Below are positions 34,621 to 46,880 of a stretch of DNA of 64,000 bases, in pieces. The notes under the pieces are model-generated. The model worked only from the letters and a program-made list of their open reading frames with translations, did not search any database and was not told the DNA's origin. Position 1 is the stretch's first letter. Each line of letters begins with the position of its first letter. The position numbers and the translations under genes are program-made. This DNA is from Amborella trichopoda. Lineage: Eukaryota; Streptophyta; Magnoliopsida; Amborellales; Amborellaceae. The stretch lies in the NCBI RefSeq assembly GCF_000471905.2, contig NW_006494789.1, positions 9,818,419-9,882,418 on the forward strand, given 5' to 3'.

Positions 34621-36680
34621 ACTCTCTTGAGGAGGACCGTTCACTAGGCCGACCTTGGGGCTTTCTAGAGCCCTAGAAATTTTCTTAAGAGAGGCAACAC
34701 CGGAAGGCCACAGGATCATAGAATGCCTCTCTTCTCTCCCTTTTTTTTTTTCTTCCCTACTTCTACCCCTCCTTCGCATATACTCTTTAAGAAGGACCAT
34801 ACACTAGGCCGACCTTGGAGCTTTATAGTGCCCAAGAAGTTTTGCACCTTTTCGTTGTGCCTCTGAGGTATTAAGTTTAGGCTTAATACCTTTTTTGAGT
34901 TAACCAGTAAAGCGTCCTAGGGGAAGTGATGTCAGAAGGGTGCAGACTTGAGGAGTGGTTCTCTTCCTTCTCTCTCTCGTCTTCTCACTCTTCAACTTTT
35001 CCTCTTACCTACCCCCATTTACCCCACCTAAGACCTAAGCTTAGCCTACCTAAACCCATTACCCAAACCACCATCGAATAGGATGAGCCAATGGTTATCA
35101 ACCCCAAATTTCATATTAAAGGAGCGCAAGAAGCAAGTATGGTGTGATAGCATAAAGGGAGCAAGTCTTAAACCATGCTGATAAAGCTGGGGGGCTTTTG
35201 AATTGATCTACGAGGGCTAGCCCAGTCCGAGTGTGTCCACGAACCCAACTGCGTGAGGTAGGCGCCTAACTCTCTCTCACCACCAAAATCTCTCTCCCTG
35301 TTAGTACCTATCCGCACTTGCACGCACGCACACACAAGCAGGGGAGTGCAGTTTTTCAAGAGAGTGATCTCGGGTCGGACCCATACTGTGTCCCCGGCCG
35401 AGGGACACGATCGAGGCCCAACCACCAACTTCCATACGCAATACACCCTACTTTATAAACTCCATACTACTTACACCCTACCCCAATCCCTACACCACAT
35501 CAACTTATACTTCCCTCAAGTCATCGGTCTCCTAAGCCGCCTGTCTCCTCATCTAAGTACCTTCTACCTCTCTTTCTCTTCTCTCATCTCTCTATATTCT
35601 TCGCTTCTCGCTCTTTCTCTCTCTTCTTCTCTTCTCTCTTTCTCTTACCTCTCTAACGGCCAGGCCATCAGTCTCCTTCTCTCTCTTTCTCTCAATCCTA
35701 TGACAACAGTGGCTAGGTTGTCGTTCTCCCTTTCTCTCTCTTTCTATCTCCCTCTCGCTCTCGCTTCTCTTCTCTTCTCTTCTCTGTCTTCCTTCCCTTT
35801 CCCCCCTTCTCACCCTCTTTCATTTCTCTCACCTCTAAGGAGGCTTGTGCTCTTACTCAAGACTCACCTCCGCGGTACTTTCTTCTTGCTCTCTTCTTCT
35901 CTCTTTTTTCTCTTTCTCTCTTCTCCTCTTTCATTTCTCCCATCTCTAAGGCGAATTGTTCTCTTGGGTAGAGCGTCAAGGTAAGCCCAGTATATTGCCC
36001 AAGACTTACCTCCAGGGTACTTTCTTCATACTCTCTTCTTCTCTTGCTTCTTTTTCTCTACTATCCACTCTCATTTCTCCTTTTTAATCCATCCCTTTAT
36101 CTAGCCACGATTGTCTAAGGAGGTTGTGCTCTTCGATAGATTGTCAGGGTAAGACCCGGCATATCACCCAAGACTCATCTTCAAGGTATCTAAGTGACGA
36201 ATTGAGAGTCTTTGACCCGAACCATACGAGTGCATACAAGCTAAGTAAGCGACGTCATGAAGGAGTTGGTCTCAAACCGTGCTAAAAGGCCATGGGGTTT
36301 TCTGCTGGTGCCTTAGGATACTGAGATCTAAGAGGGCACATACGCCCGGGTGCATCTGATCCCAAGCACGAGGTAAGCCTTAACTCGATTCTTTCCTTTT
36401 TGGTTCAAGCCTCGCACATGCATATGAACCCTACGTAGGGCACGACACGCTTTTCTTCTCTCTTTTTAAAGCACTGCGGTTTTAAGAAAGGGTCTCATTG
36501 TCATGAGGCACAGGACCAGGGCCGACCAACTAGAAACTCCACTACGGTTGCGCCACCCCAAGGTTGGGTCTTTTTGTTCACAAATGCACCTCGTTTCCAC
36601 AGCGCAAACAATGGTTCCAGAGTTTCAACACTCCTACTTCTAGGTTGGAGACATCATGATCCCCACACCCTGATTGACAT
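34620..36680. repeat. Short duplicated blocks and pyrimidine tracts
   Basis: CACTAGGCCGACCTTGG occurs at about 34642 and 34803. A block ending GAGGTA(A/G)GC-CT-AACTC occurs at about 35150-35290 and 36255-36390. CTTCTCTC tracts fill 35570-36080. No gene was seen, and a 212-codon Ser/Leu-rich frame is low complexity. Confidence 0.6.
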
Positions 36681-36689
36681 CCGCATCTT

Positions 36690-39330
36690 CTACGCGAATT
36701 TGTCAAGGAAAGTTGTGCATTCTGATGAGTAATAACCTCTTATCTGATGGTACAGACACCAACAATCTTCAATCCCCTTAGCCAGGTGACGGGGTTGCCT
36801 TGCCTGCTTCAGTGTGATTATGCCTTCCTGAAGCATTATAAGGAAGAAGGCATAGAGGATACCAGGCATTTCATCTTTCGCTTTGATGGTTACGGCATGG
36901 GAGGCCTCGGCTGCCTCAAAGGCCTTTTTCAAATCTTCGAGCTTTATCTTACCCTTTTTAATCAGGGCCGCGATAATACCCTTCAGCGTGTAACAATCAT
37001 TTGTGGGATGATTGATCCTTTTATGGTAGGCACAATAATTCGCCTGAGTGTCAAGGCCAGGTTGCTCAAGGAACTTGGTTTTTGAAAGCTGGATCATATT
37101 TTGTTCCAATAATAACCGGAATAACGCAGGGACCCATTCCTTCTCGAAGGGATAAACCTTGTTCTTATGCCTGGTGAAATAATCACCCCGAAAAAGGTTA
37201 ACTGATGGGGGTACCCGATTGTATGACTGTTGTTGCTTGTTAGCCTGGGATGTTACCTTTGACGTGCTTACCCCTTTAGAGAGATTCAAAGTTTGGAAGG
37301 GAGCCTTCTTTGAATCAATGACCATGACGGCTGCACTGATGACCCCTTTCTGAGAGCTACCATTACCCCAATTGTTTGCTGAACTTGTAGATAGTTGTCG
37401 TGTCCCACCATGGTGGTGTGATAAACTTTCTATGAGAACTGATTTAGAGATCAACTCTGCTATGGAGGTCGGATTTGAGGGCTCGACATGTAGAGTTATT
37501 TGGGGTCACATGTTCGCCCGCAAGTTTGGACTACTTCCTTCTCAAGAATAGGATTAGGGTGGCCAGAAGCCAAGTTTTTCCATCTTAATATGAACTGATC
37601 CTTGGGCTCATTAGGGTCTTGAGTCAAGGTGAGAAGTTTGATGGTTTGAACCTCTCTCTCGACCTCATAAAAGCATTGATAGAACTCCATCTCCTCCCAT
37701 GTATGCATCGAGTTTGGAGGAAGTCGGGCATACCATTGGAATGTTGAGCCATCAAGGGTCTCAACGAACTGTGGAAGAAGAAGTCCTTCGTCAGCCGCTG
37801 TTTCCCAACATGCTACCTGAAAGTGAGCAATATGCTGGTTCGGGGACGTTGTCCCACTAAATAGAGGAAACTTCCCTTTCTTATAATCTTAGGGAAACAG
37901 GACCTGATCAATATACGAGGGGTATGGCCTTTGATAAGGCGTCGCACCATGTATCCCCAAAATTTGTTTATTCTTTAAGCTATGGGTGACCATAGCATCA
38001 ATATCTGATTGAGAGACTGGATGAGGGATAAAATTGTCTTGTCAGGTAGACGGAGGGGGCTGCCATGGAGGTGCACCATCAGAGTGATGGGAATTGACCT
38101 CATGGTTAGCCGACTGGTGTGCGGCGTCGATACGATCAATCTTTTCCACCATCGCGTGCTCCATTTCCTCAAACTTATTCATGCACTCCTCCTGCGTATC
38201 ACTGGGCTCGCTTACGACCACTACGATGATCACTTCTCAAGGGAGGTCATTGTTAGGAGCAACTTAGGGCTTGCGAGCTTAACGGGTCATACATGGAAGG
38301 TCAGTCAGTAGGGGGCCAGCATGCCCTGACTAAACTCGGCTCTTGTACGCTAATCGTGTTTGGACCAGTTCTCGACGGTCGTGGGACCACAACTGTTAAG
38401 TGGCTGGGTCTTTTCTTACAACAGTCACCACAGCACAAGACTCATGGAGCTCTTCTTCAGGCTTCATCGTCTGAAGGGGTAGAAGGGATTTAGGTGAAGA
38501 GGGTCGTCAGAATTGGTTGTTTTGATAGCCTTGGTCATCTCCCTAATCAAAATTTGCAGACCTCTATCACGTTTAGCCTTGAGGTGTTGATGGACCTTGA
38601 GCCAAAATTGCGACTAAGTCGTGGCTGGTCAGCTCTTCTTGCACATGAGAGAGCTATCTCCATCAGGTGTGGCAATCGATGAGGGTCAGGAACTGGGGTC
38701 ATCTTGGGCTGGGGAGGATGAAGGACTCGATCTTCCATCAAGTCCATGCCCTGAGCTCTCTTGTGGGCTCTAGAGACACGACCAAAGTGACGTGACTAGT
38801 TCAGGATGGTACTCTTGGGAAAAATCATCGAGTACTAAGGTTGAAGGTATTGGCTCGATGAAGGAGGAGCAAGCAGAAGCAGGGTTGCTCCATGAGGAGG
38901 AATGAGTCGAGGGTGTGGGGACGTCTAAGATGGTGATGCGTGTGCACCCCTTTAAGAAGGATTACGGGGGACCTCGGGGTCTGCCCGGGCTCGCACAAGT
39001 GATTTGACCTTAGGAGGTCGAGAACTACGAGCAAGTATCTATAACAGAACATGTGTAGGTTTGCCCCTTACAGGGTGCGCTTGTGTGTTTAGAGTAGGCA
39101 AATGAGGAGGTCGTCTCCCTCGTACTCTGGTTGGTGTAATAACGGCGTTGCCCCAAGCAGTGAGATGCATATGAGTGGCGTGTGTAGGACCTGGCCTTAG
39201 AAGGTTCGATCTTGGACACGGTCTCGAGGTAACAGAAGAGTTGCCCTGAGGTGTGGCTCGAGAGGGTGACCCACGAGCCTTGTGGCATGTGTGAGGGGTT
39301 GAGACTGTGGGGTTTCTTCCTCGAAGCATT
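36690..39330 (-). pseudogene. gag: gag of copy C (Tat/Ogre type), truncated
   Basis: The best preserved gag in the window. 37454-36690 is a 254-codon open stretch: SVLIESLSHHHGGTRQLS, a basic linker, NKVYPFEKEWVPALFRLL, then CAYHKRINHPTNDC (CX2HX4HX4C). After about 80 residues comes the second knuckle, CLYHQIRGYYSSEC, whose third ligand is Tyr. Upstream are 37708-37496 (FYQCFYEVEREVQ, EPKDQFILRWKNLA) and 38747-38547 (DPHRLPHLMEIALS). The order matches copies B and D, and C keeps about 390 bp of N-terminal coding (about 38385-38765) that D has lost. It stops at the junction with the unrelated segment. Confidence 0.85.
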
Positions 39331-39836
39331 GAGCCTCTAGGGATAGAGACCAGTGGTGCAGAAATATGGGGGTTAGCTTTATGGCGACCCTCAAAAGCAA
39401 CTACGAATTACTTAGCTGTTGCAGAAAGGAACTGGGCAGCTTTTCGACGTACCTCAGGAACACAACCTGTAAGTACTTGCCAGTGGCTAGGTGCATGATG
39501 TGTGGGGCAACAAAAGTACAACCAATGTAGGATGCCTTTGTGGAGTTTCCACCAGAGCGAGGAGATAGGGAGTGAGGGACCTTTAAGTCCCACCTCACAC
39601 CAGTCCGAGTTAAGACCTGAGAGCTAGACAAGGGGTGGTTGCTCAAGAAGATGGTCGGAAACAAGGTCAAAGGAACTTGTACCCTATGGACACTGTCGAA
39701 TATGGGGATAAGAAAATCTCCGATTCGGATAAATGGGCTACAGAACCCAACAGCCATAATGAAATGTGGAAAGATATTGAAAGCAGATAAAATAGAAACT
39801 AGCCAAACAAGAATGATCCGACTAAGGGGTAGTAAG

Positions 39837-39854
39837 TCCCCGGAGTAGTCGCCA
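39837..39854 (-). other. Primer-binding site of copy C
   Basis: The - strand reads TGGCGACTACTCCGGGGA, three bases from the LTR end. It is tRNA-Arg-like, as in Ogre/Tat elements. Confidence 0.65.
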
Positions 39855-40559
39855 AGCTGGTTAGGTGCCTCGATATCGCCCTCGGATCTGGATGATCGAG
39901 TGACATGTGTCTCGGGTTTCAGGGAAAGACACAGGATGTTTTTGAGATCACTCTCTCGAGAACCTCGTTCGAGAATGGGGGCAGGTGTTACCAACCTATG
40001 AGAGAGGAACTTAAAGTGGGTTCGGGACGTACTCGGGCTGGCTCGCATGGGTGCCCTCTTAGATCACGAAAAAAGCCCCCCAGTATATGGAAAAGGTTAT
40101 AAGACAGGTGGGTCAGACCACCCTTTACCTCTTTGATGAACGTACATAAGCATTAACATTCAAAAAGTAGAAGAAAAGAAAGATGGGGGAGAGAAGGGAT
40201 CGACTAAGCAAGAGGATCAAAGTGATGAATATGCTGGTGAATAATTGGCCTGAAGTGGTAGCAAAATGGGCTCAGTAAGTAAGACCGGCTCACAGGATCA
40301 CTACTAGATGTCCTTACCAATACCAACTAGCTAGGCACGATGGTCAGTCTTTCGTGGCAATAAAGCGGTCCAAGTAATCCTGACACAACAATATTACGGC
40401 TAGACGACAGGACTACCATGAGAGGCTGACCTCAATCCCTCTTAGTTGAACGAAAGAGTAACAGAGTGATGGTTATGAGGAAAGAATGAAGTATGAGAAG
40501 AAGGGAACAAATATAAGGAGGGAGAAGAGATGAGAGGATAAAAGAGAGAGAGGGAAAGA

Positions 40560-41350
40560 AGATGCAGTCGGTGCTAGGCAATGCTGACTGTGTTAGAAAA
40601 AGAGGGAGAAAAAGCAGTCAGTGCTACGCTTCACCGACTTTGTTAGAAGAGAAGAGAGAGAAAAAGCAGTCGATATTAGGCTTCACCGACTCTGTCAGAA
40701 GAGAAGAGAGGAAGAGGACCAACCGATGCTAGGCTTGCTCCAGTAGTGATGGGAGAGAAGCAACGGAGAGACATCAAGTCGGCGTTAGGCTTCACCAATT
40801 GCAACAGAGGAGAGAAGAAAAAATCCAATTAGCGCTAGGCTTTACCGACTGTGACAGAAGAGAGGAGAGAGGAATCTAACCGGTGCTAGGCTGTGAGGGA
40901 AGAGAAGAGAAAGAAATCCAACCAACGCTAGGCTTCACCAATTACATTAGAAGAGAAGAGAGAAAATCCAACCAGCACTAGGCTCTGTAGATTGCATTAG
41001 AAGAGAAGAGAGAAAAATCCAACTAGCGCTAGGCTTCACCGATTGCATTAGAAGAGAAGAGAGAAAAATCCAACTAGCGCTAGGCTTCACCAATTGCATT
41101 AGAATAGAAGAGAGAAAAATTCAATCGGCACTAGGCTTTGTCGATTTCATTAGAAGAAGAAAATTCCAACCATTGCTAGGCTTCATCAATTGCATTAGAA
41201 GAGAACAGAGTGAAATTCACCCGACGTTGGGAATGAAGGAAGAGGAGAGAGAACCCCACCCAGTGCTGAGAATGAAAAAAGAAGAGAGAGAAAACCCCAC
41301 CCGATGTAGAGAATTAAAGAAGAGGAGAGAGAAAATCTCACCCGACACTA
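40560..41350. repeat. GA-rich hairpin minisatellite in LTR C/D
   Basis: Around a dozen units with CGGCGCTAGGCTTCACCGATT-like cores and AGAAGAGAAGAGAGA spacers, period about 50 bp, followed by four units with CCCACCCGATG-like cores. Confidence 0.85.
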
Positions 41351-41723
41351 CGAATGAAAGAAGAAGAGAGAGAAAAGGGATAGAGATGAGAAGAAGAAAA
41401 ATAGAGATAGAGATGAGAGTAGGGAGAAGAGAGATAAAGTTGAAGAGGGAGAGAGAAAGAGATAGAGATGAGAAGAGAAAAAGAGATAGAGATGAAGAGA
41501 GAGAAAGAGATAGAGATGAGAAAGAGGGGAGGAGAGAGAAAGAGGGAAAGAGAGAGAAAGAGGGGAGGAGAGAGAAAGTTACTTACCCAAAGGGTATCGA
41601 CCATTTTCTTCTCTCTCCTCTCTCTCTCTCTCAATGATGTACGCACAAGCACAAGCAAGAATGGAAATTTCTATTGATTGATCAAAGAATTAACCGAGCC
41701 TCGTTTATAATTTAGCTTTGCAT

Positions 41724-41732
41724 GTTTATATA
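41724..41732 (-). promoter_or_regulatory. LTR promoter TATA box (LTR C/D)
   Basis: The - strand reads TATATAAAC, conserved with the other LTRs. Confidence 0.65.
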
Positions 41733-44096
41733 GAATTGGGTGCAAAGATGGGTGGACGCCCAAAAACTAGCTAGAATTGAAGATAATTACAATTTAATTG
41801 AATTTAAAGAAATAATAAAAATGAGTGAAAAATGTTGTTTTGCCCCTGCCGAACAATGTGTGAAATTTCAGAATAGTCCCTGTTGCTGCCCGAGAATTTG
41901 CGTGATCTTCCGTGGCTGACCCGGGGTTGTTTTGATGCTCGTTTGATTGAAAAATTATTGTTTGCTTGTTGGGCTTGCCATGGCGATCATTTTGATACCA
42001 ACTTCGAGTCATGAATCATGTTTTTGAGCCATGATCATGAGACTTGAATTTTGGATGAATCATGGAAACTTCTGATCGATTGTATACTCATTTCTTAATG
42101 TTTCTTAGTGACTTCTTCATTGAATCACATTGAGCATGTCGTAATGATCACATTGCAATAAATGCAGCTCGATTTCATGTCCGGATGAAGATTTTGTCGT
42201 CTTAAGTTTTTGACCGGAATCTTAGAATCCGGTGGTCGAAATTTACAGCAGCTTTGACACGTTTGTGTGTGAAATCCAACTGTTCATCACGCGAGGTTCG
42301 GACCAAAGATAGCATCAAACTTCACGCACATAATGCAATTGGTTTCGTGCCGATCGGGTGTACGAGCATCGTGATCTGGCTGCTTGAACGAGGTGTGCTA
42401 CTGCTGAATTTTCTGCAACTTCCTTCACATATCAGCAAATTTCATTTAGTTTTTTTTTGTGCTCGGGTGTTGTCACGGGGCGTACCGCATATCGAATTGT
42501 TCGTCTTGATGAGACTAACACACACCAAATTTGGGAGCCATTCGATTTGGAACGAGTGATTTATAAGCCCTAAAAATGACTGCCTGTGATTGTAAAAGGA
42601 GCCACTGGAGTGAGGCTACACGAGAATAGTGTGCGGCCTATCCCTTTATTTTACCCATAACTTTGTCCTAGAGTTCCCAATTAAGCCGAATTGACTCATA
42701 GGGGTTTTCGACCATGCTGGATAAATAGCGGTGGTCCCACAGCTGTTTGACGCACCAAAAGAATGACTCTAGTTACAGGGCTTATATCAGGGTGCTAGAA
42801 ACTAATTTCACTGAAATTATTTCTTTGTGTTCACTACCTTAGACATGTCTAATCACGATGAAACTTGGCAGGTGGTCTTTTGAAGTGCTGATGAAGATCT
42901 TGACCAATTATGGTGCCATTCTGAGACTGTCAGGAATTTCCACTATTTTGTAGGCTTTATTGACCTGCTTCATACTTATTCCTAATCAAGGATCAAGGTG
43001 GTGAAAAATACGTTCAAACAGCTTGTTCCGCCGAATGTTGTGCTTCAAGAGAAGCAAGAACGACAACATTCGAAAAATTTCTTTCGATTTTTACTTTTTT
43101 TCTTCCTAGCCACAGGACCACATGAACGCCAAGGAGATTCACGTAATAGTGTAACTAGGCTACTCACACGTAGGGATGCATTGTTCGTGGGTCCGTCCGT
43201 GGAGACTTTAGGGGGAGAAGAGACTTTTTTTTTAAGGATCTTGTCGAAGTCCTCACCCTCGTGCGGACTGTTTGTGATTCTAAATCTGAGGATTTTGTAT
43301 GGACCTCGTCAGTTAGAATAGGGCCCATCTAGCAATTCAGTGCCATGTTGAAGGGCATTGGTCCCATTTGGTCTGGGTTTGTTTGTTTACTTTTGTTTAG
43401 CAATGTTTGCTGCTACACCAGGTTTGCTTTTAACGTTGCGAGTACCACTATGGGTCTCGTCTACCGAGTCCAATCGGGGACGGGTTCTATTAGTCGATCC
43501 TGAAGGTCTGGTCGTGCCGGCTAGACGAGCTGACGTCTCTGACAGGTTCTCCACTTGATTTGTCAGTTTCTTTTCTTTGAAGTATTTGTTTCTAGAGTGT
43601 ACTTGTGACCTCATGGGAATAATGTTCTTCCTCATGAGACTTCTCTTGCTGTCTTGGCTAGTCTTCTATCTTTCGAGTCCTTTTGCAACTGGACTCAGAC
43701 TGTCGGAATCTTATCCTTGAAGATCATTTTTTTGGATTCTTGGTTTTATGTTACTAGGGATTTTCTTCTTTTTGGTGAGGGCTGAAGCTGCTTATTGAGA
43801 CGAGTGCTGCATCAACCTGTTTATTGGTCTAAGCGTCCTTTATGGATTTTCACTTGACCTTGGTAAGCGGTGCCGTAGAGACGGTTTTCACCAACTTCTT
43901 TTTATTTTGGGACTTTTTTACCCATGACCTTTAGGCCATGTCCACCATTTTCATTCACTGTTACTCACGATACCATTTCAGGTTTTCATCGCGCCCATTT
44001 TTTTATTCACAGAACTCTTTTACTCATGGTTTTGTGACCATGCCTGTTCGTCATTTTACTCATAGCACTCCCTTGTTAAGTTATACACCATGCCCA

Positions 44097-45100
44097 TTTA
44101 AGGTCATGCCTTCGAGACCTGTACGAAACAGTTTAACGTCATGCAGCTGGGACGTGCACTATGGTTTAAGGTCATACAGCTGGACCATGATGGTGATGAA
44201 TGGCAATCTATGAAGGCCATGGAGTGAGCATGGTGATGGTTTTATCTCACTTTGGGTAAATGACACGAGGCTATCTATGAGATATAGATGATGTATGAAT
44301 GGTGAGTGGACGATGGTGACCCACTAACTTACAACGATTATGGATGGAAGGATGGTTCGCCATTTTGTGAGTGCAGGTGAGACTCACTAGGAATGAGGTA
44401 CGGTGATGAAGTGAATGGACACACTGAGGAGATAATGAAGGTGGCACGCGCACACTAACAGGTAGGTTAGGGAAGGCATGCATGAAAGTGCACGTAAAAG
44501 GCGTGTGCATGTATGTGGTGGCAAGTTTTAAAGGTCATACCTCATGGACCTATGCAAAGCAATTTATCGCCATGCGGCCAGGACGTGCACTATGGTTTAA
44601 GGTCTTATAGCTGGACCGTGGTTATGTAGTTTAAAGTCATGCAACTAGGACAGTGCACTTTAAGGTCGTGCAACTAGACCTCCGCTACAGTTTAGGGTCA
44701 TATAGTATGAACCATGATACTGTGAAGTTTAGGGTCGTGCAACTAGGACTGTGCAGTTTAAGGTCGTGCAACTAGACCTTCGCTACAGTTTAGGGTCATA
44801 TAGTTTGCACTAAGGCTGAGAGGTTTAGGGTCATGCAGCACGGACTATGGTTCTATAGTTTAAAGTCATACAACTAGGACCGTGGCTGAGAAATTTAGGG
44901 TCATGCAGCACCGACCGTGGTTGAGCAGTGACCGAGGCCGAGTAGTTTAGGGTCATGCAGCACGGACCAAGGCTGAGCAGTTTAGGGTCATGCTGCACGG
45001 ACCGTGGTTGAGCAGTGACCGAGGCCGAGTAGTTTAGGGTCATGCAGCACGGACCAAGGCTGAGCAGTTTAGGGTCATGCTGCACGGACCATTGTGTGGG
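44097..45100. repeat. TTTAAGGTCATGCAG minisatellite (copy D), with an 87-bp perfect duplication
   Basis: Degenerate 30-40 bp units as in copies A and B. The stretch starting at 44913 is repeated identically from 45000, so 44913-45086 is two 87-bp copies and marks a recent expansion. Confidence 0.85.
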
Positions 45101-45903
45101 TTTCCTTGTAGGTGGAACTCCATGGGGAATAGGTCTATGGACGGTAATCCAACTCCCTGGGGATAAAATGGCTAAGACCATTCACAAACTGAGGGCTCAG
45201 ATGGAAATGGTGACCTAATGAAGGATGACCAACAGAGGTGGACCTCACTAGGGCTTACGAGGTAAGCGTACTCTCTGGGGTGGGGATAAGAAAGCTTACT
45301 GTGACACAAGACCACCGAGAATTGAAGAGGTAAGAATGACCCTAACTCCACAAAGGATAATGGGTTGCAGTATAGGTGTGACTCCTACAGAGGGATGAGG
45401 GACGACTCCTGACTCCATTGGGGAGGTCATGGTTTGGGTGCAAGTCCACTAGGGATAGTGGATCACGACTTTAGCCTAGAGTAGGTGGCAATAGGCTGCT
45501 TGTGATACAGCCGGCGTCAAGTGTAGCAATCATGGTTGCTTGCAAGTATTCAACTGGCGCTGAGTTCCAAAAAACTCAACATGCGTTGGGTTGTTAAAAA
45601 CTCAGCTCGTGCTATGAACGACTCGTGACATCATTAAAACACAATTGACGCTAAGTCAACCAGCGCTAAGGTCATTCGAAACTCACCGGGCGCTGATCAA
45701 CCGGTGTTAAAATTGTTTGAATCTCACCCGGCGTTGGGCGACTGATGCTAGGGTTGTTTGAAATTCACCCGGCACTAGGCATGGATCGATGAGAGTTACT
45801 TTGGGCTTCAAGTCAAAGACCGACTCGGCTCATCGTCGCTTGGTTTCCCTTGGATGCGATTGGAATTCCCAATTTGTGAGGGGCATTTGAGGGTAGTGTA
45901 GTT

Positions 45904-45924
45904 TATATAAGGGGGAAAAATCCC
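45904..45924 (+). promoter_or_regulatory. Candidate promoter TATA box, PMD gene of copy D
   Basis: TATATAA at 45904-45910 is followed by GGGGGAAAAATCCC. The hairpin is weaker than in copies A and B. It lies 977 bp before the PMD ATG. Confidence 0.5.
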
Positions 45925-46609
45925 ATTTTCTTTAACAGTGAGGAGAGGGTGCCCGGTTTAAGTTCCGACAGGCAGTGAGACTTCAGCAAAAGTTTTACAA
46001 GGAAGGTCTTCGGTAAATAGTGGGATTCCGACAATTTTGCAAGGAAGACTTCCAGCAAGTAGACTTTGCCAAGAATTTGGCGAAGTTGCAAAGAAAGTAG
46101 CAAGGAAAGGAAAGTTCTCCGGGGATTTTTCTGGGAAACAAAATAGGTTCCGGCTGCATTTTTTTTTTTTGGTAGAAGAGGCGGGAAGTGGAACAGTTAC
46201 CATTTTCTCACGTCTTGGGAGTTTTCTGGGGATTTTTAAGGAGTTTCTCGGGGTTGTCGTAACTTTTTGACACTATTAGTGATGTTGCTGAAGTTTCTGA
46301 GAACTTAAGGGAATTTTGCAGAAGTTTTTGGTGAGGTTCTGGCGACGTCCATGCCCAAAAATGTAGGCTAGAAGGCTGTGCAAGAAAAATTCTGGCGAGA
46401 GATGAATGCTCACAAGAGGTGGGCCGTCGTGGAAGGTGTACGGTTGCAGGAGGTGCACCGTCGTGGAGAAGTGTATAGCTACGAAAGACGTGGTAATGGT
46501 TGGCCTTTGTTCATGTGTTAGGTGGCATTGAGGGCTGTGGCGACAGTTTGTTAGTTGGCACAACTGAGCTCGAGGTGTTGCGTCTAGGATTCACGGCACG
46601 TGTGAGAGA

Positions 46610-46830
46610 TCTGCTCCCAGGCGGCGCTAATCTCAAGCGAGATCAACCGACGCTGGGTATTGGCAATCTCAACCGGCACTAGTCGTTCGCACGCAACCGG
46701 TGCTGAGTGTTTGACAGACTCAACAGGCACTAATCGTTGACATGCAACCAGTGCTGGGTATTAACAAGCTCAACCAGCGTTGAGTGTTTGACAGACTCAA
46801 CCGGTGCTATTGATAGACTCGGTCGGCGCT
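46610..46830. repeat. GGCGCTGAG-type minisatellite before the PMD gene (copy D)
   Basis: Units of about 32 bp with CAACCGGTGCTGAGTGTT-like sequence, ending about 50 bp before the PMD start codon. Confidence 0.8.
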
Positions 46831-46880
46831 GATCCAGTGCCTTAGCAACTTTTTGAAGTGAACCGCTTAGTCCCCTTATA

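Larger units (their letters stand above)
28447..36680. repeat. Unclassified repeat-built non-coding segment
   Basis: Lies between the end of LTR B and the truncated gag of copy C and shares no clear sequence with either. Frames are short. Content: an AT-balanced block with CTGAGCCTCA repeats (28447-30220), two tandem 1.6-kb copies (30225-33420), a CT-rich minisatellite with an assembly gap (33480-34620), and smaller duplications (34620/34790 and 35150/36255). A possible + strand TATA (TTTTATATATC near 28736) precedes a pyrimidine-rich stretch. It could be the LTR or leader of another large retrotransposon. No primer-binding site or protein domain was recognised. Confidence 0.5.
36680..43020 (-). 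mobile_element. Copy C of the family, gag end plus LTR shared with copy D
   Basis: Only the 5' part of the element remains: LTR (39858-43020), PBS (39837-39854) and gag (to about 36690). Homology to copy D ends near 36680, just after the second knuckle motif. The protease, PMD gene and 3' LTR are missing. Its 5' LTR is at the same time the 3' LTR of copy D. Confidence 0.8.
39858..43020 (-). repeat. LTR shared by copies C and D, 3.16 kb
   Basis: Runs from TGGTTAGGTGCCTCGA at 39858 to TTCAAACA at 43020. Contains the hairpin array (40560-41350), a GA tract (41360-41575), a donor-like GG|GTAAGT on the - strand (41586-41581), the TATA box (41724-41732) and the U3 box (42621-42650). About 75 bp around the 3' splice-like block is deleted near 40085. 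On one side lies the PBS of C, on the other the 3' internal region of D. Confidence 0.9.
43021..46880. repeat. 3' non-coding region of copy D
   Basis: The first bases, read on the - strand, give GGCGGAACAAGC directly before the 3' LTR; this is the best candidate polypurine tract. Then follow a block without repeats (43040-44090), the GGTCAT minisatellite (44097-45100), GGCGCTGGG units (45540-45780), the TATA and hairpin at 45904, a leader, and the GGCGCTGAG array (46610-46830). No coding frame is supported. The order is the same as in copies A and B. Confidence 0.75.

Noticed and set aside
35255..35300. Word GGTAGGCGCCTAACTCTCTC resembling the LTR end GGTTAGGCGCCTCGATCTC
   Set aside because: The match does not extend to either side, and the duplicate at about 36375 is less similar, so chance is likely.
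40560..41350. Regularly spaced palindromic units resembling a CRISPR array
   Set aside because: Units are degenerate, spacers are all the same purine sequence, and the setting is a plant retrotransposon LTR.
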